A stretch of DNA of 64,000 nucleotides from Chlorocebus sabaeus (GCF_047675955.1 NC_132925.1:71615622-71679621), one strand, 5' to 3'. Positions 45,356-57,419 are shown, counted from the stretch's first letter. The notes: generated by a model not told the origin, from the letters alone. Translations and numbers: made by a program.

Positions 45356-46889
45356 TTTCTATTGAGTTTCTTTTTTTCTTAATACTTTGTAGGAACCTTG
45401 TATAGGGTCTTTATACAAATCTTTTGATGGTTATTTGCATTTCATATTTCTTCTTCCATGCTGTTAGAACCTCTTTATTTTTGTTATGAAATCGTTTAAT
45501 GAAGAGAGGTTTTAATGTATCTAAGTATGTCAATATTCATATTAATGAATAGTATTATGAGTCCTATTAAAATCTTTGTCTATCCAAGCTTATATTCTCC
45601 TACATTTTATTTTTAATCATTTACTATATTACCTTTCACATGTAAGTATTCAATTCATCTGGATTTGATTTTTGTATACAGTGTGAGTCAGGTGTGAAGT
45701 TTGCTTTTTCCATATGGATTTCCAATTTTCCTAGCACCGTTTATGGAAAAGACCATCACTTTCCTACTACTCTGCCGCACCACCTTTCTCTTGAATCAAG
45801 TGTTCTTAGATGTACGTGTTTGTTGCAGAAATCCATTCGGTTCTACAGCAATCTTTGCCTATCCTCACGATAATATAAACACTGCCTTAGTTACTGTAGT
45901 GTTCAAATAAATCTTGGGATCTGGTGCGAAAAATTGCTCTTAGCTTATTGTTGATTTTCAAGAGTGTCTTGATTATTAATAGGGCTTTGTATTTCCATAT
46001 AAATTTTAGAATCAGCTCACCAATTTCTAAAATACTACCTGTCAAGATACTGACACCCAACATTGAGTGTCAAAAGTAATCTAAAAATTAATTTGAGGAT
46101 AATTGATAGCTTTAGGATTAAATTTCTTCCAGTCTATGAATATAATATATATTTTTATTTAGGTCTTTTAAATTTCTTTAAGTCATGTTTTATCATTTTA
46201 TTGATAGGAACATTCCATATCTTTTATAATTGTTTTCTTTGTATTTGATTATTTTGATAATATTATAAATGGTATTTTTAAAATTTATTTTTTCCTGTTT
46301 ATTTCTGGCATATAGGAATTTAATTGATTTTTATATTTACCTATTCAGCAACCTTGCTAATATCACCTATTACTTATTTTAACATGTGTCAACCATGAAT
46401 GTATTATTTCTTCATTGCCAATCCTTATTTTTTTCTTGCATTACTGAACTATCTAGGGCCAAGGATACAACATTAAAAAATAATGTTTATAGCAAGCATC
46501 TTTGTGTTAATCCCAGATTCTAAGGGAATGGGGAGAGGGTCAACATTTAACCACTGAATATAATATCTATTTATGGTTTTGGTCAATACAATGTATTAGA
46601 TTAAAGAAATTCTCTTGTTGATTAGTAAGAACTTTTAAACTCTGAAATAATTTTATCAAATACTTTTTCTTCATTAATTGAAATGATTTTCTTCTTTTAT
46701 TCCATTAATGTGGCACATTACACTTAAAAATAAGAAACGTTAAGCAACTTTGAGTTTCTGAATAAGCTCATTCAACGGGATGCATAGCTGAATTCGATTT
46801 GCTAATTATTTGTTTAGAATTTCTACATCAACACTCATGAGTTAGACAGTCCTATAATTGTCCTGTCCTGTAATACCTTTTATGAGTTT

Positions 46890-47090
46890 TCTTGGGAGGG
46901 GCCCACTGACCACAGGGAACAGATGCCCACTGTTAAAGCTTGTCTTGCTCTGTCTCTTCTCCATGTGAGTAAAGCATTTTTTATTTTTTCATCTAGTGCT
47001 TCACTGTGTTATTTTCCTTGGTGACTCTGATACCAAGATGCAATGGACAGAAGTGCTTGAACTTCTACTCCTGATAATAGGCAACAGATG
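46890..47090 (+). mobile_element. possible LTR-like insertion in the L1
   Basis: Between two L1 blocks: 'ggggcccactgaccacagggaacag', 'ctctgtctcttctccatgtgagtaaagc', 'cactgtgttattttccttggtgactctgatacc'. The 'ctctgtctc...gtgagtaaagc' run resembles LTR R/U5 regions. Not identified; could also be L1 sequence I fail to recognise. Confidence 0.3.
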
Positions 47091-47830
47091 TTGATTACCC
47101 AACAGTTAGTGTTTTCATGGAGCATCTTTTCCTATTCTTTTAGTGAAATAACTTTCTGAAAAATAACCGGCTTTTAATTGGGGCATTTAATGCAATTATT
47201 AATGTATTTGTAGACGATCTACTAAGAATACTACTAATCTCTAAACAATCTACTAAGAATTTGTCCTGCCCTACATTTCTTCTCTCTGTCTCTCTCTTTC
47301 TCATGTGTGTGTCATGGATTATTTATTTCTACTATTCTTTTTAAGAACTATAATACACTTTTTGAAATTATTTTGTTATTCTAAAGATTAAAACATAATT
47401 TCTTAACTTAGCATAATCTAATGCTGATTAGTATTTTTATTTTTAGCCTCTTACTCAGAATTTCAAGAAACTTAGAACACTTTTGCACAATTTATCCGAT
47501 GTTTATAAGTATTATATATTTTAATTCTGCCTATGTCATTTATATTCATAATCGATTTACCATTTTACTCTGAATCCCTTCTTAATTGTTTAAGTTTCCC
47601 TCTGGGAACATTCTTTTTCTGTTTGTAAGATCTTTCTTTAGTTTTTAGTTTGGGTATTACTGACAAAAATCACTCATTCTTCGTCTATATGTATTTATTT
47701 TGCCCTCCTTTTTGAAAGTTATTTTTATTGGGCATAGATTCATGATTGGCAGCTTTCTTTCTTTTGGAACACTGAAAATATCAGCTCATTGTTCTTCTGG
47801 CTTCCATGATTTCAGTTGAAAAGTTAGCTA

Positions 47831-48324
47831 GTAGTAGATTCCACCTACCCAAATAGTGGCCTAGGAAATAGCAGCACATTATATCTTGTTATTTTTGATT
47901 ATGTTTTGAAATTTTATTTTAAATGTTGCTTGTAAAAATAATTTGACCTATAGTGATAACCTATATTTCTACAGGAAAGATGATCATTTTGTTTCAGCTT
48001 GGCAGCTATGCCCTAGCAGCTCAGGATCATATTAATTCTAGTGTTGGGGGCTGAGATTTGGGAGGAGGGGGGCATTCAAACATCTGTTACTGTGGTGAAG
48101 TCTTTGTGATGTCTGCTTTACCTTTGGTTCATCCTTGCTCCCAGGGCACCACCCACCTTTCAGGATCCCAGATCAAAGCAGAAAGGGTTTATAATAGAAC
48201 CCACCGCTGGTAGGCTCTGGACTCCAAGTTTTTTTCATTTTCCAAGTACTGTGAGCTGTCAAAATTACTTTTATGCCAAATAACCGCCTCTTTTAGATAG
48301 GAAGATAGCCATAGTTTATCTCTT
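47831..48324. other. unassigned non-coding DNA
   Basis: Nothing recognised. Confidence 0.45.
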
Positions 48325-49575
48325 TCTTTCACATTGTACATGCAATTCATCACCAAGTCCTCCTGTCCTACCTCCAGAATACATCCTTAATACATGATGG
48401 CTCTCAATCTGCAATGTGTGCCCTAAATATTGTCCTACTTCGCCTCCTGGTTTCCACCCTTGCATTTCTTAATCCATTCACTAAACAAATGTTTAAAATT
48501 AACCACCTATGATTTCTCAAACATCTAGACGCAAAAATACCATTTGACCCAGCAACCCCATACTGGGTATATACCCAAAGGAATGAATATAAATCATTCT
48601 ATTATAAAGAAACATGGATGTGTATGTTCACTGAAGCACTATTCACAATAGCAAAAACATAAAATCAACCCAAACGCCCATCAACGATAGAGTGGATGAA
48701 GAAAATGTGGTACACATACACCATGGAATACTATACAGCCATAAAAAGGAATGAGATCATGTACTTTGCAGAGACATGGAAGGAGCTGGAAGCCATTATC
48801 CTCATCAAACTAAAACAGGAACAGAAAAACAAACACCATGGGTTCTCACTTAAGTGGGAGCTGAACCATGAGAACACATGGACACATAGTAGGGGGAACA
48901 ACACCCACTGGAGCCTGTTGGAGGGAGCGGTTGGGAGAGATCATCACAAAGAATAGCTAATGGATGCTGAGCTTAATACAAGGTGATGGGTGGATCTGTG
49001 CAGCAAACCCCCATGGCACACATTTACCTATGAAGCAAACCTGCACATCCTGCACATGTATCCCAGAACTTAAAATAAAAGTTGAAGAAAAAAAAGAAAA
49101 ATTAATAAAACTAAAATCAGCCACATAATCACATCAATTATATTATGAGGCTCTGCAGTTTAAAAGTCTCCAACAGCTTGCAACTGAACTTGAAGTACTT
49201 TGTTTTTCTAACATCAACTTCTTACTCTGGTACTCAAGGCATTCCGTGGTTTGGCCTCTACCATTCTCTTTAGATATACTGGAATAACTTTTGTTCTATG
49301 AATAATCCAAATTAGTTCCTTCTTTAGTTTATTTGTACTCATAGTTTCCTTTATCTGAAAGCAACAACAACAACAACAACAATTTTCTTAGTAAATCTCT
49401 TTCTTAGTAAATCAAGAGGAGCAGCCTCCTCTTGGTCATGCAGTTTTTCCTCGAATATTACCTCTTCTTAGAGCCCTTCACTTATCATTTCAGCAAAGTC
49501 TTCCTCCTTTACCAATGCTCTTGTGTATTACTCTATTTAATTTTATTCATAGCATTTGCCACTTTGATATTCTTT
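48325..49575 (+). mobile_element. L2 LINE 3' region, split by L1PA
   Basis: Left: 'ttgtacatgcaattcatcaccaagtcctcctgtcctacc', 'cctcctggtttccaccc'. Right: 'ggctctgcagtttaaaagtctccaacagcttg', 'ctcaaggcattccgtggtttggcctctaccattctc', 'agaggagcagcctcctc', 'cagcaaagtcttcctcctttaccaatgctc'. A (CAA)6 run sits at 49363-49381. Confidence 0.65.
48520..49108 (+). mobile_element. L1PA-type LINE-1 3' end, 5'-truncated
   Basis: Starts at 'aaaataccatttgacccagcaacc' in ORF2 and runs through 'cgcccatcaacgatagagtgg', 'ctatacagccataaaaagg', 'cactggagcctgttggaggg', 'gcaaacctgcacatcctgc' to 'cttaaaataaaagttgaag' and an A-rich tail. A frame at 48696-48956 is the ORF2 C-terminal end. About 590 bases. Confidence 0.93.
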
Positions 49576-49954
49576 TTCATTCCATGCAATAAACTTCAGT
49601 CAAAGATAACCTGAAAATATCTATTTTTTTCCAATATAAAGAAGTGCACCTGAAAATGACATAATTGATTAAAAAATCAAGTCAATATAAAGAGATAACA
49701 CATGAAAGTATGTGGCACCATGATGCCACATTGCTGAAATGGAGAACACACAGCACTGGATCTTACACATAAATCACTAATCTAGTCCCGGCCTGATGAA
49801 TTCAGCCTTCCTATAGCAATCTAATTCTCTTCCTTTCTATCCTTCACTCCAAATATCCAATTTGATATCACCCACTTTCCTTCTCAAGAAAACTTTTTTT
49901 TTTTTCTTTTCAACTCAAAAATCTGCTTCTAACCTATCCAAAGGGACTGTCACA
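49576..49954. other. unassigned non-coding DNA
   Basis: Nothing recognised; an 11-base T run lies near 49889-49899. Confidence 0.45.
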
Positions 49955-50345
49955 GAAGCAAGCAAATAATCGGGTCAACAATGTGCACCATAATAGAGAA
50001 AAACTTAACACTCTAAATATTCATTAACAGGGCTTTGGCTAAGTACATTTAGAGCTTCATTACATGCAGCCTTGAGGAAGATCTGTAGGTATTTTCATGG
50101 AAGAAATTAATAATAAATTAGCAATTAAAAAAATGTGTAGAGTATGACAATATGACAGAGATTTTATTTTTAAAATCTCTCTATATATACACCCTACATA
50201 TTAAATACATAAATACTTAATATGTATTAAGTCACCCTACAGAGTGAAATGGGATTGGGTAAATATTTTCTACTTCTAGACCTCTGTTTTGTTTTAGTAT
50301 TTCATTTCATATTGTGTTTTTATAATAACAAAAGACAAATTAAGC
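49955..50345 (+). mobile_element. old L1 (L1ME-like) 3' end, degraded
   Basis: 'ctctaaatattcattaacagggc', 'ttcattacatgcagccttgaggaagatctg', 'aaaaaaatgtgtagagtatgacaatatg' and 'gaaatgggattgggtaaatattttctacttctagacctctg' keep the order of an old L1 3' end. Confidence 0.45.
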
Positions 50346-50644
50346 TACTCAGAAATTTAAAAAATCATATTCTGTTTTGAACATTTCATTTAGGTATATT
50401 TTTTACCTTCATCTAATCAGCAATGACAGCATTCTCAAGGTGTTGAAAATTACTAATGTGCCTGTCAAGCTTTATACTGTCTAGATTAATTTGTTCATGT
50501 CTAGTTTGGCAACGATTTCCAGGAACCTTAATCCCAGGGTACTCACCAACAAATGTTGTGGAATCCCAAGCCTAATACTGTAGGCAAAGTAGCCAGTGGC
50601 TAGAGTGTATCATAATGCTTAAAATGCTTAATTCGTTACTTCAT

Positions 50645-50675
<31 letters not shown>

Positions 50676-51604
50676 CACCTTCAAATAAAACATCTTTCCT
50701 ACTATCCTATCTTGGCTTTATTACACTGGACATTACATAGAGAAAAGTTACTTCAGTAAACAAACACTTTTTGTCCTTTTTTTTTGTCTTGGGACCATTG
50801 ATGCATTAGAAAAAATAATATTTAATACAATTCAGTTCAATTAGTTTGTTGCATTCAAAAGCAGCTCTCACAGCTTTTATCTAACAAGTTTCTACTTTTT
50901 TGACATGAAATAAACACTTTAGAGGACAAAAATAATAAGCTATTATATACCATTTGACACATCTCTCTCATAAAGTTATACAATAATGAAGGGTAAAAGG
51001 TGACTCCTATAAAAGCTGATTTTTATAAAATCCATTTAAAAACCTGGTCAGAAATATTAGAACATAATGTGATTAGAAAAAAATCCAATCAGCCCGTCAT
51101 TTTCTGCACTTCCTCACCCATATATTATAGCATTGAATCACCAGGGTTTGGCATGAGTAGATAATTTAGTTCTTAACAAGTATTTAACAGAATTTGTACC
51201 CTAATGACTAGGGCAGAACCATCCAAGGGCCTCTGTAAAATCAATAAAAACACAAGTGGTAAATTGGAATAGACATCAAATTATGTGCTAAAAGACATTT
51301 GCTCTTTGAATTTGGATTTAAAACTAGACTCTGTTAATTGGTGCTATGTCAGAGTATCAGAAATCATACTAAATGCAGCCACTCCTGGAAACTTAATTGA
51401 GAGGGAGAATTCTAAGCTCTTTAGTCTCGTAAAAGATATGACATATCTCTAAAATTCATTTGATGGACTAATAGCAACTATAGCTCACTTGGCAGTTCAG
51501 AAGTATCTTTCATGTCCAAACAATTATGACAATTGATAACGTTAGAAGAAAATATTGTAGAACCAGGTCCCAAAGAAAATATTTAGCTTAATTCATGTTT
51601 ATAC
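50346..51604. other. unassigned AT-rich non-coding DNA
   Basis: Holds a (CA)n microsatellite at about 50645-50680. No gene or element recognised. Confidence 0.45.
50645..50680. repeat. (CA)n microsatellite
   Basis: About 36 bases of CA with a single G interruption ('cacgcac'). Confidence 0.95.
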
Positions 51605-51790
51605 TTTGATTTTTCTTACTTTGTAAGAAACTGCCAAACTGTTTTTCAAAGGTGTTTTGACACTTTGCATTCCCACCAGCAATGGATGAGAGTTTCAGCT
51701 GCTCCACATACTAGTCAGCATTCAAAGTTGTTTAGGGGTTTTCCCCTTTATTTTAGCCATTCTTTTAGATGTATATTATATCTTGCAGTG

Positions 51791-52140
51791 TTTTTTTGTT
51801 TTTTGATTTTTGTTTGGGTTTTTTTTGGTTTTTTTTTGTTTTTTTTTTTTTGTTTGTTTGTTTTTTTTTGAGACAGAATCTTGCTCTGTAGCCCAGGCTG
51901 GAGAGCAGTGGCGCGATCTCAGCTCACTGCAAGCTCCACCTTCCGGGTTCACGCCACTCTCCTGCCTCAGCCTCCAGAGTAGCTGGGACTACAGGTGCCC
52001 ATAACCACGCCCAGCTAATTTTTTGTATTTTTAGTAGAGACAGGGTTTCACCGTGTTAGCCAGGATGGTCTCCATCTCCTGACCTCGTGATCTGCCCGCC
52101 TCGGCCTCTCCAAGTGCTGGGATTACAGGTGTGAGCCACA
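51791..52140 (-). mobile_element. AluY-type Alu, antisense, with long impure T tract
   Basis: Body 51870-52140 from 'gagacagaatcttgctctg' to 'gtgagccaca'. Diagnostic stretches 'gcaagctccaccttccgggttcacgcc' and 'accgtgttagccaggatggtctcc...cctgacctcgtgatctgcccgcc' favour AluY. The tail (51791-51869 as T) is long and interrupted by G. The 5' end lacks about 12 bases. Confidence 0.93.
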
Positions 52141-52321
52141 GTCACATATGGTGCCTTAAATTTAAATTAAATCAAATCAAATTAAATTAAAACTTTAGTT
52201 CCTCAGCTATACTAACCACATTTCAGGGGCTCAATACCTCTTTGGATGGTGGCTACTGTATTGGACAGAACAGCCACTGATCACTTCCATCATTGTTCAG
52301 TGTTCCACTCGGATAGCACTT
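52141..52321 (-). mobile_element. MER58-like hAT-Charlie element, fragment
   Basis: 'gtcacatatggtgccttaaatttaaattaaatc', AAATT-type repeats, 'cagttcctcagctatactaaccacatttcaggggctcaatacc'-like order, then 'ggtggctactgtattggacagaacag' and 'cacttccatcattg'. Begins exactly at the truncated Alu 5' end. Orientation and family name are from memory. Confidence 0.6.
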
Positions 52322-52560
52322 CCCTAGACGTTTCATAGTTTTAATTTTATATTTAGTCTTTGATATATTTCAAGTTAATCTTTATATATGATGTGAAGTA
52401 TGGCTAAAGTATTTGTTTGTGGTTTTGTTCTTTCTTTTTTTGATTTTTGCATATGAATTCCAAATTGTCCCAGTAACATTTTTGAAATCTACTTCTGTGT
52501 TTATCACCATGTGATTTTTGTGTGTGAAAGTTAGATACAAGGGCTTTCCTTTGGCATTTT

Positions 52561-53346
52561 AAAATTTCTTTTAAACAAGCATACCTGGGAATAAAATATT
52601 AGATATTGAAAACTGTGGTTGAATTAGGTTCATGAAATTTACCAAGCAACACTTGCATTACCTACCATAGGCTGTCTCTCAAGCCAACACCAATTTCTGA
52701 CATATCCTGTCCACAAGTCTTTAAGGGATTAACCTGTGAATACTGGGTGGATTAGGCCTGGTTTACATAGGGAGGCAGCTGAAATGTAAGGGAAAATTAA
52801 TCTCTTGCAAAGAAATTATTGAATAATCTAATCAAGGTAGGAAAACATCACTGTATCTCCTTAATAGAGACATAGAGACAAGCCTCTGCAAATGATCCTC
52901 TGTTAGTGGGGAAAAAGTGTGATTGTATTTTTTTAATAAGTTTACTTAGCAGAAAATATGTATTTCTTAGATGAAATTTTTCTGTTTATCTTCTCCCATT
53001 TTAATTCTGGTTTAGATTAAACGAAGCAAATACTCAATTCTGTGTTTTATCACAATACCATCTATGGTTTTTGTTGCTTTTCATCTCTTTTGCTTTATTT
53101 AGTCAATTTTGAGAAACATATTTTTTGCTTAAAGAGCAGTCACAGGATTGAGATAACCTCACTTTGATTTTGTGATATTTTTCAAATTCATGTAACAATA
53201 AAATAAAACATGTTTGTTTAACTGGCTGAACATTTTAGAATCTAAAAATTATTTTGACATGACTGTGTTTTTGTCCATTTGCAAAGTCTCAAATGTTAGG
53301 GGACTCTGGTACTACTGGAATGTGTGCCAACCAATATTTTAGTTTT
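52561..53346. other. unassigned non-coding DNA
   Basis: Nothing recognised. Confidence 0.45.
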
Positions 53347-53773
53347 GACACTGATATATTTTGAATGTTTGTCCCCTCCAAATCTCATGTTGAAATGTGA
53401 TCCCCAATGTTGGAGGTGGAGCCTAGTGGAAGGTATTTGGACCATGGGGGCAGTTCCCTCATAAATGGCTTGGTGTTGTTCTCACACTAATAAGTTCTCA
53501 TCCTATGAAGACTTACGTGAGATCTGGTTATTTAAAAGAGTGTGGCACCTCCTCGCTCTCTCTTGCTCCTGCTCTCACCATATAATACATCAGGTCTCCC
53601 TTTGCTTCACCATGACTGGAATCTTCCTGAGGCCTTAACCAGACACAGATGCCAGCACCATGCTTCCTGTATAGCCTGCAGAACTGTGACCCAAAATAAA
53701 CCTCTTTTCTTTATAAATTACCCAGTCTCAGGTATTCTTTTATTGCAATGCAAAAGCGGACTACTACAGACAC
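53347..53773 (+). mobile_element. MST-type MaLR LTR, solo, with perfect 5-base TSD
   Basis: LTR 53352-53768 (417 bases) from 'tgatatattttgaatgtttg' to 'aaaagcggactactaca'. Contains 'gaggtggagcctagtggaagg', 'ggaccatgggggcagttccctcat', 'aactgtgacccaaaataaacc' and 'ctttataaattacccagtctc'. TSDs gacac at 53347-53351 and 53769-53773 are identical. No internal retroviral region, so a solo LTR. Subfamily probably MSTD-like. Confidence 0.9.
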
Positions 53774-53776
53774 ATA

Positions 53777-54019
53777 GTTTAGAGCAGGGGTCATCAAACT
53801 ATTTTTTCCCCTGAAGGACAGATAGTAAATATTTCAGTCTTTGCATGCCCTAAGGTCTCTATCACAACTATTCAACTCTGCTATTATAGTACAAAAGCAG
53901 CCATAAACAACATGTAAACAAATGAGCTTGGTCATCTTCCAATAAAATTTTATTTGTAAAAGCAGGCTCTGGGCAAGAGTTGGCTTCCAGGCTGTAGTTT
54001 GCTAACTCCTGGTTTAGAG
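53777..54019 (+). mobile_element. MER3 (hAT-Charlie) DNA transposon, with perfect 8-base TSD
   Basis: Element 53785-54011 (227 bases) from 'caggggtcatcaaact' to 'gtttgctaactcctg'. Body: 'gacagatagtaaatatttcagtctttgcatgcc', 'acaaaagcagccataaacaa', 'ttccaataaaattttatttgtaaaagcagg'. TSDs gtttagag at 53777-53784 and 54012-54019 are identical, confirming both ends. Confidence 0.9.
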
Positions 54020-54624
54020 ATACAGATCTTTATTTCTTCTCCCTCGAAAAAGAGAACATTCATTTGAATGTAATTTGTTTAAAAATAAATAAAATTTAAT
54101 GACAATATATTCCATTTAAAGCAGACTATATATATTCAAGGAATGTGATATTTTTTAACTACCATAAAAGTAATCAAATTTTTTTATATAAATAGTAATA
54201 AATTTTTCTGTTAATTTATTTTACAATTTTTACATATATTTTTCACATTTAAAATTTCTATATCTTACCATACACTTGAAAAGATAATAAAGACTTAATT
54301 GAATGATGTAAGAATTCTTAGACAATTGTAATTGTTTTATCTAAGTTCATCACCCTAGTAGTTAGCTAAATAAACACAATAGACCCATATTAATCTGAGT
54401 TTTTTAAACCCCTCTGTCTCTTAATGACCAGAATCAGACTGGTATAAAGTGGCCATGAGTACAGAGTGTGACAGTTATTATAATAAGAGCAATAAAGACT
54501 AATTATTATACACATGATGATCTAACACTACACTTTAAATTACTGTGATGCACTGGAGACACATAAAGGATGAGTCAGTAAATCAGGCTGATGAAAGACA
54601 TAAGCAAATAAAGTGGGAAACTTA
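54020..54624. other. unassigned AT-rich non-coding DNA
   Basis: Nothing recognised. Confidence 0.45.
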
Positions 54625-54880
54625 AATCAATGGGAAGAGGCTGTCTGAAGACCTGGGTTCAAATCCTGATGCTACCTTCATAGGCAGGAGCTCTGAGATT
54701 CGAGAAAATCATTTATATTCTCTGTGCATCATTTTTTATCATCTGTGTGATGAGGTAATAAAAGTACCCACTTTATAGGTTCAGTGAGGACTGAAGGATA
54801 CGATTCATGTAAGGTGTTTAGGACAGAGCCTGGCACATAACAAATGCTCAGTGAGTATTAGCTGCTGGTATTTAATTATT
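54625..54880 (+). mobile_element. MIR SINE, near full length, feeding into a triplet repeat
   Basis: 'gaagacctgggttcaaatcctgatgctacc', 'ctctgtgcatcattttttatcatctgtgtgatgagg', 'tataggttcagtgaggactgaaggatacgattcatgtaaggtgtttaggacagagcctggcacataacaaatgctcagtgagtatt' is a well-kept MIR ending just before the GAT/GGT tract. Confidence 0.82.
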
Positions 54881-54881
54881 T

Positions 54882-54932
54882 TGATGATGATGATGGTGGT
54901 GGTGGTGATGGTAGTAGTGGTAGCGATGACAA
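54882..54932. repeat. (GAT/GGT)n triplet repeat
   Basis: About 50 bases of GAT, GGT and GTA triplets directly after the MIR tail. Confidence 0.9.
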
Positions 54933-57117
54933 TTAGAGTGCTGAAGCTTAAAAGCTTAGCAGATTCAGGGAATTCTGATACTCTTCCAGACACTTATTAA
55001 TTCAACATGAGTGAATTATACTAATCTTGTGGCTTTTCCTCTAAGCTATGCTAGGTGAGTGGCTAATAAAATAAATGCATGCAAATATGTTAATTGGTAC
55101 TGGTGAATAATAAAGATGTATTTTCCCCTTTAATAATTATTCACATTTTAACAAAAATTTAATGTCTAAACTTAGGAATGAATGGCTAAGGCTGGAATTA
55201 CCATGACATATAATTAATAAGCATGTTCGAAAACAAGGAAACCTTTAGCCACACTTACCACACAACACTTCCTCCTCAAATATATTGGGTCGGCCCTTCC
55301 TGCAGCCTGCAGCTAATTCCCCTGCAGCTTCTTCTAAAGGGTGGGAATTAACAGTTCTTACCAAATCTGCCTCAACACTTGCAGGGCCCGAAGCAAGAGT
55401 ACAGATTGAGACTCCTCAACCCACCTCCCCTCATCCTCACCTCTGGCTCCAGCCTGCACTGCAGGGAACAGAACACGTGACTTTGGACACCAGAGTCCTT
55501 TATCTCCAAACTTGGGTAATGTGTACTCCTTGGTCACTCCATGCATGCACACCCCCAGCATTCTTCTCTGACCTTAAGAGAATAAACTCAGGGAAGAAAG
55601 AATCTGGAAACAGATTCAGGGCCACTTACGCTGAGAATCCTAGGGTCTCCAGTACCCAGAACTTGACGTGGGTAGGAGGACACTGGTTCTGGATAGACAC
55701 AGTCCTTGGCGCGAGCATTCTCAGTTCATAGGAGCACAAACAGAAAAAAGCCAGAGCTGGACCCTTAAGCCCAAGACCTTGTGCCAGGGCTAGTTGGCCT
55801 AGTCTAAAGGTGGTACAGACCATAACTAACTGAAGAGAAACCTAAGAATCCGAGAGGTTATACAACTTGCCTCCTGGCCAAGGGTAAAAATAAATTATAA
55901 GTAGAGATAACCTGCAAGTTCAGGCACTATTTTCCTATCTACTTAGAAATGTATCAATAAACTTATCATAATCATAATATACAACGGCAAGTTCAACAAA
56001 TTTTTATAGGAGTGCTGATCTGAACCTCACCCCCGGGTAAAACTCCAGGAATTCAGTATGGGAAAATAATGAGAGCCAACCTTCTACGCATCTTAATGGT
56101 TAACTCACATTAATGTTTCTACTTGGTTCCCCTATTAATTATGGTAGGGTAAAAATCTTGCTATATACATAATTGAATGGTTGGACAGAGAGCTACAGAA
56201 TGTTGCAAAATTGTAATATCACAGTTACCTGAGAAGTAGATAATTAAATGGTAGTAAAAAAGCCGACTTTTAAATCTTAAGCAGAGTATTTAAAGAATTG
56301 GAAAGGGGTTTTAGAACTTTCAGAGTGGGAGAGTTAACAGCCTTTTAAACGGTTAAGAGATGCCATCAGCCTCACATCTTAGGCCAACCTTGACGTTTCT
56401 ACCTAAAATGAATTAGCATAAGAGGAAAGAAAGGAAGGATTTCCACTGAATCTAAAGGCATAATAACGTCTAGAGTCAAAATGTCAAAAAGGTATCAGCT
56501 ACTCTAACACCTTCACCTTTATTCTTATAAAAATTGAAACAAAATCTGTAATGCATTTTTATTTTTGACAAGACATTTGGTTTAAAAATTGGTCTGACCC
56601 TACCCCACCTTGAAGAATCTGACCTACTTAGCATTATTCATGCAATTTTCTCCATCTGGAACCATCCACTTTGAGATCTGTGTTAATCTGGGTCTCAGAA
56701 AATATGCTTAAGGAGTAACAGGTCACACAAGCATCAGGAGTTGTCCAAAAGTAAAGATAATTTCTGCTTGGGTATAGGAGGAAGTTGCCGGTTTTTGGAG
56801 AGCACTCCGTGACATGACTCCACTCTAAAATTCCCCAATTCTTCCCATGAGAAACCATCTCCAGTAGAACCTAGCAATGGTCTCAGTTCTCCATTGCATT
56901 TCTCAGCCTCAGTCTTCTCACAAGACATGGGAAGTACTGCTTTTTAGTACTGCTCGTGCTCTCCTCTTTCCTTTTCAAAACATAGAAGGCTATTCCTACT
57001 GACTAACCTTTTGACTTGTCATTCAAAGCCTTTGAAATCACACCTTCAAGCCTTGGAAATCACACCTACCTTGAGGGCCTGTTCTCTCCTCTTTCCCATA
57101 TCTAAAATAGGGGTCTG
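54933..57117. other. unassigned non-coding DNA with a GC-richer block
   Basis: 55285-55830 is visibly richer in G+C, with scattered CpG and a 148-codon plus-strand frame at 55285-55731 that has no recognisable domain, start context or exon structure. 55840-55935 may be a short antisense MIR ('agaggttatacaacttgcc'). Nothing else recognised. Confidence 0.4.
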
Positions 57118-57315
57118 TATCAGAGGATGGAGGGTGGGAAGAGGGAGATGATCGGGAAAAATAACTAATGGGTACTAGGCTCAATACCTGGGTGATGAAA
57201 TATTCTCTACTACAAACTCCCATGACACAGATTTACTTATGTAACAAACCTGCACATGTATTCCTGAACTTAAAAGTTAAATAAAACCAATCTTCCACCA
57301 AAACAAAACAAAATA
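57118..57315 (+). mobile_element. L1 3' end (L1PB/L1MA type), short fragment
   Basis: 'atcagaggatggagggtggg', 'aataactaatgggtactaggctcaatacctgggtgatgaaat', 'actcccatgacacagatttacttatgtaacaaacctgcacatg', 'ttcctgaacttaaaagttaaataaaacc' is an L1 3' UTR end. Confidence 0.85.
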
Positions 57316-57419
57316 AGTGTCTAAACCTCTAGTGGCTACAGTGGATGAACAGGTAACTAAACATGTGGTGCTGGCTAGGTATGCCAACTTATATGGTTTT
57401 CCTGCCTTTTTTCCCTGCT
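57316..57419. other. short unassigned gap
   Basis: Nothing recognised beyond the A-rich L1 tail region. Confidence 0.4.

Larger units (their letters stand above)
43870..47830 (-). mobile_element. long old L1 (L1M/L1ME type), antisense, interrupted
   Basis: From its 3' end (low coordinate) to the RT/upstream ORF2 region. Landmarks: 'ggattccattatatgag', 'tggtggacatttaagttgtg', 'taccaatttacactcttacaagc' (44200-44460); 'catctggatttgatttttgta', 'atggatttccaattttcctagcaccg', 'tttccatataaattttagaatcagctcaccaatttct' (45655-46035); 'cttttaattggggcatttaatgcaattatt' and 'gttcttctggcttccatgatttcagttgaaaa' (47170-47825). Interrupted at 44650-45355 and probably at 46890-47090. No usable ORF remains. Confidence 0.75.
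51605..52560 (-). mobile_element. old L1 (L1M type), antisense, two pieces
   Basis: Left piece 51605-51790: 'aaactgccaaactgtttttcaaagg', 'tttgcattcccaccagcaatggatgagag', 'attttagccattctttta'. Right piece 52322-52560: 'ttatatttagtctttgatatatttcaagttaat', 'catatgaattccaaattgtcccagtaac'. L1 sequence normally between them is missing, and AluY plus a MER58-like element lie in the gap. Confidence 0.7.
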
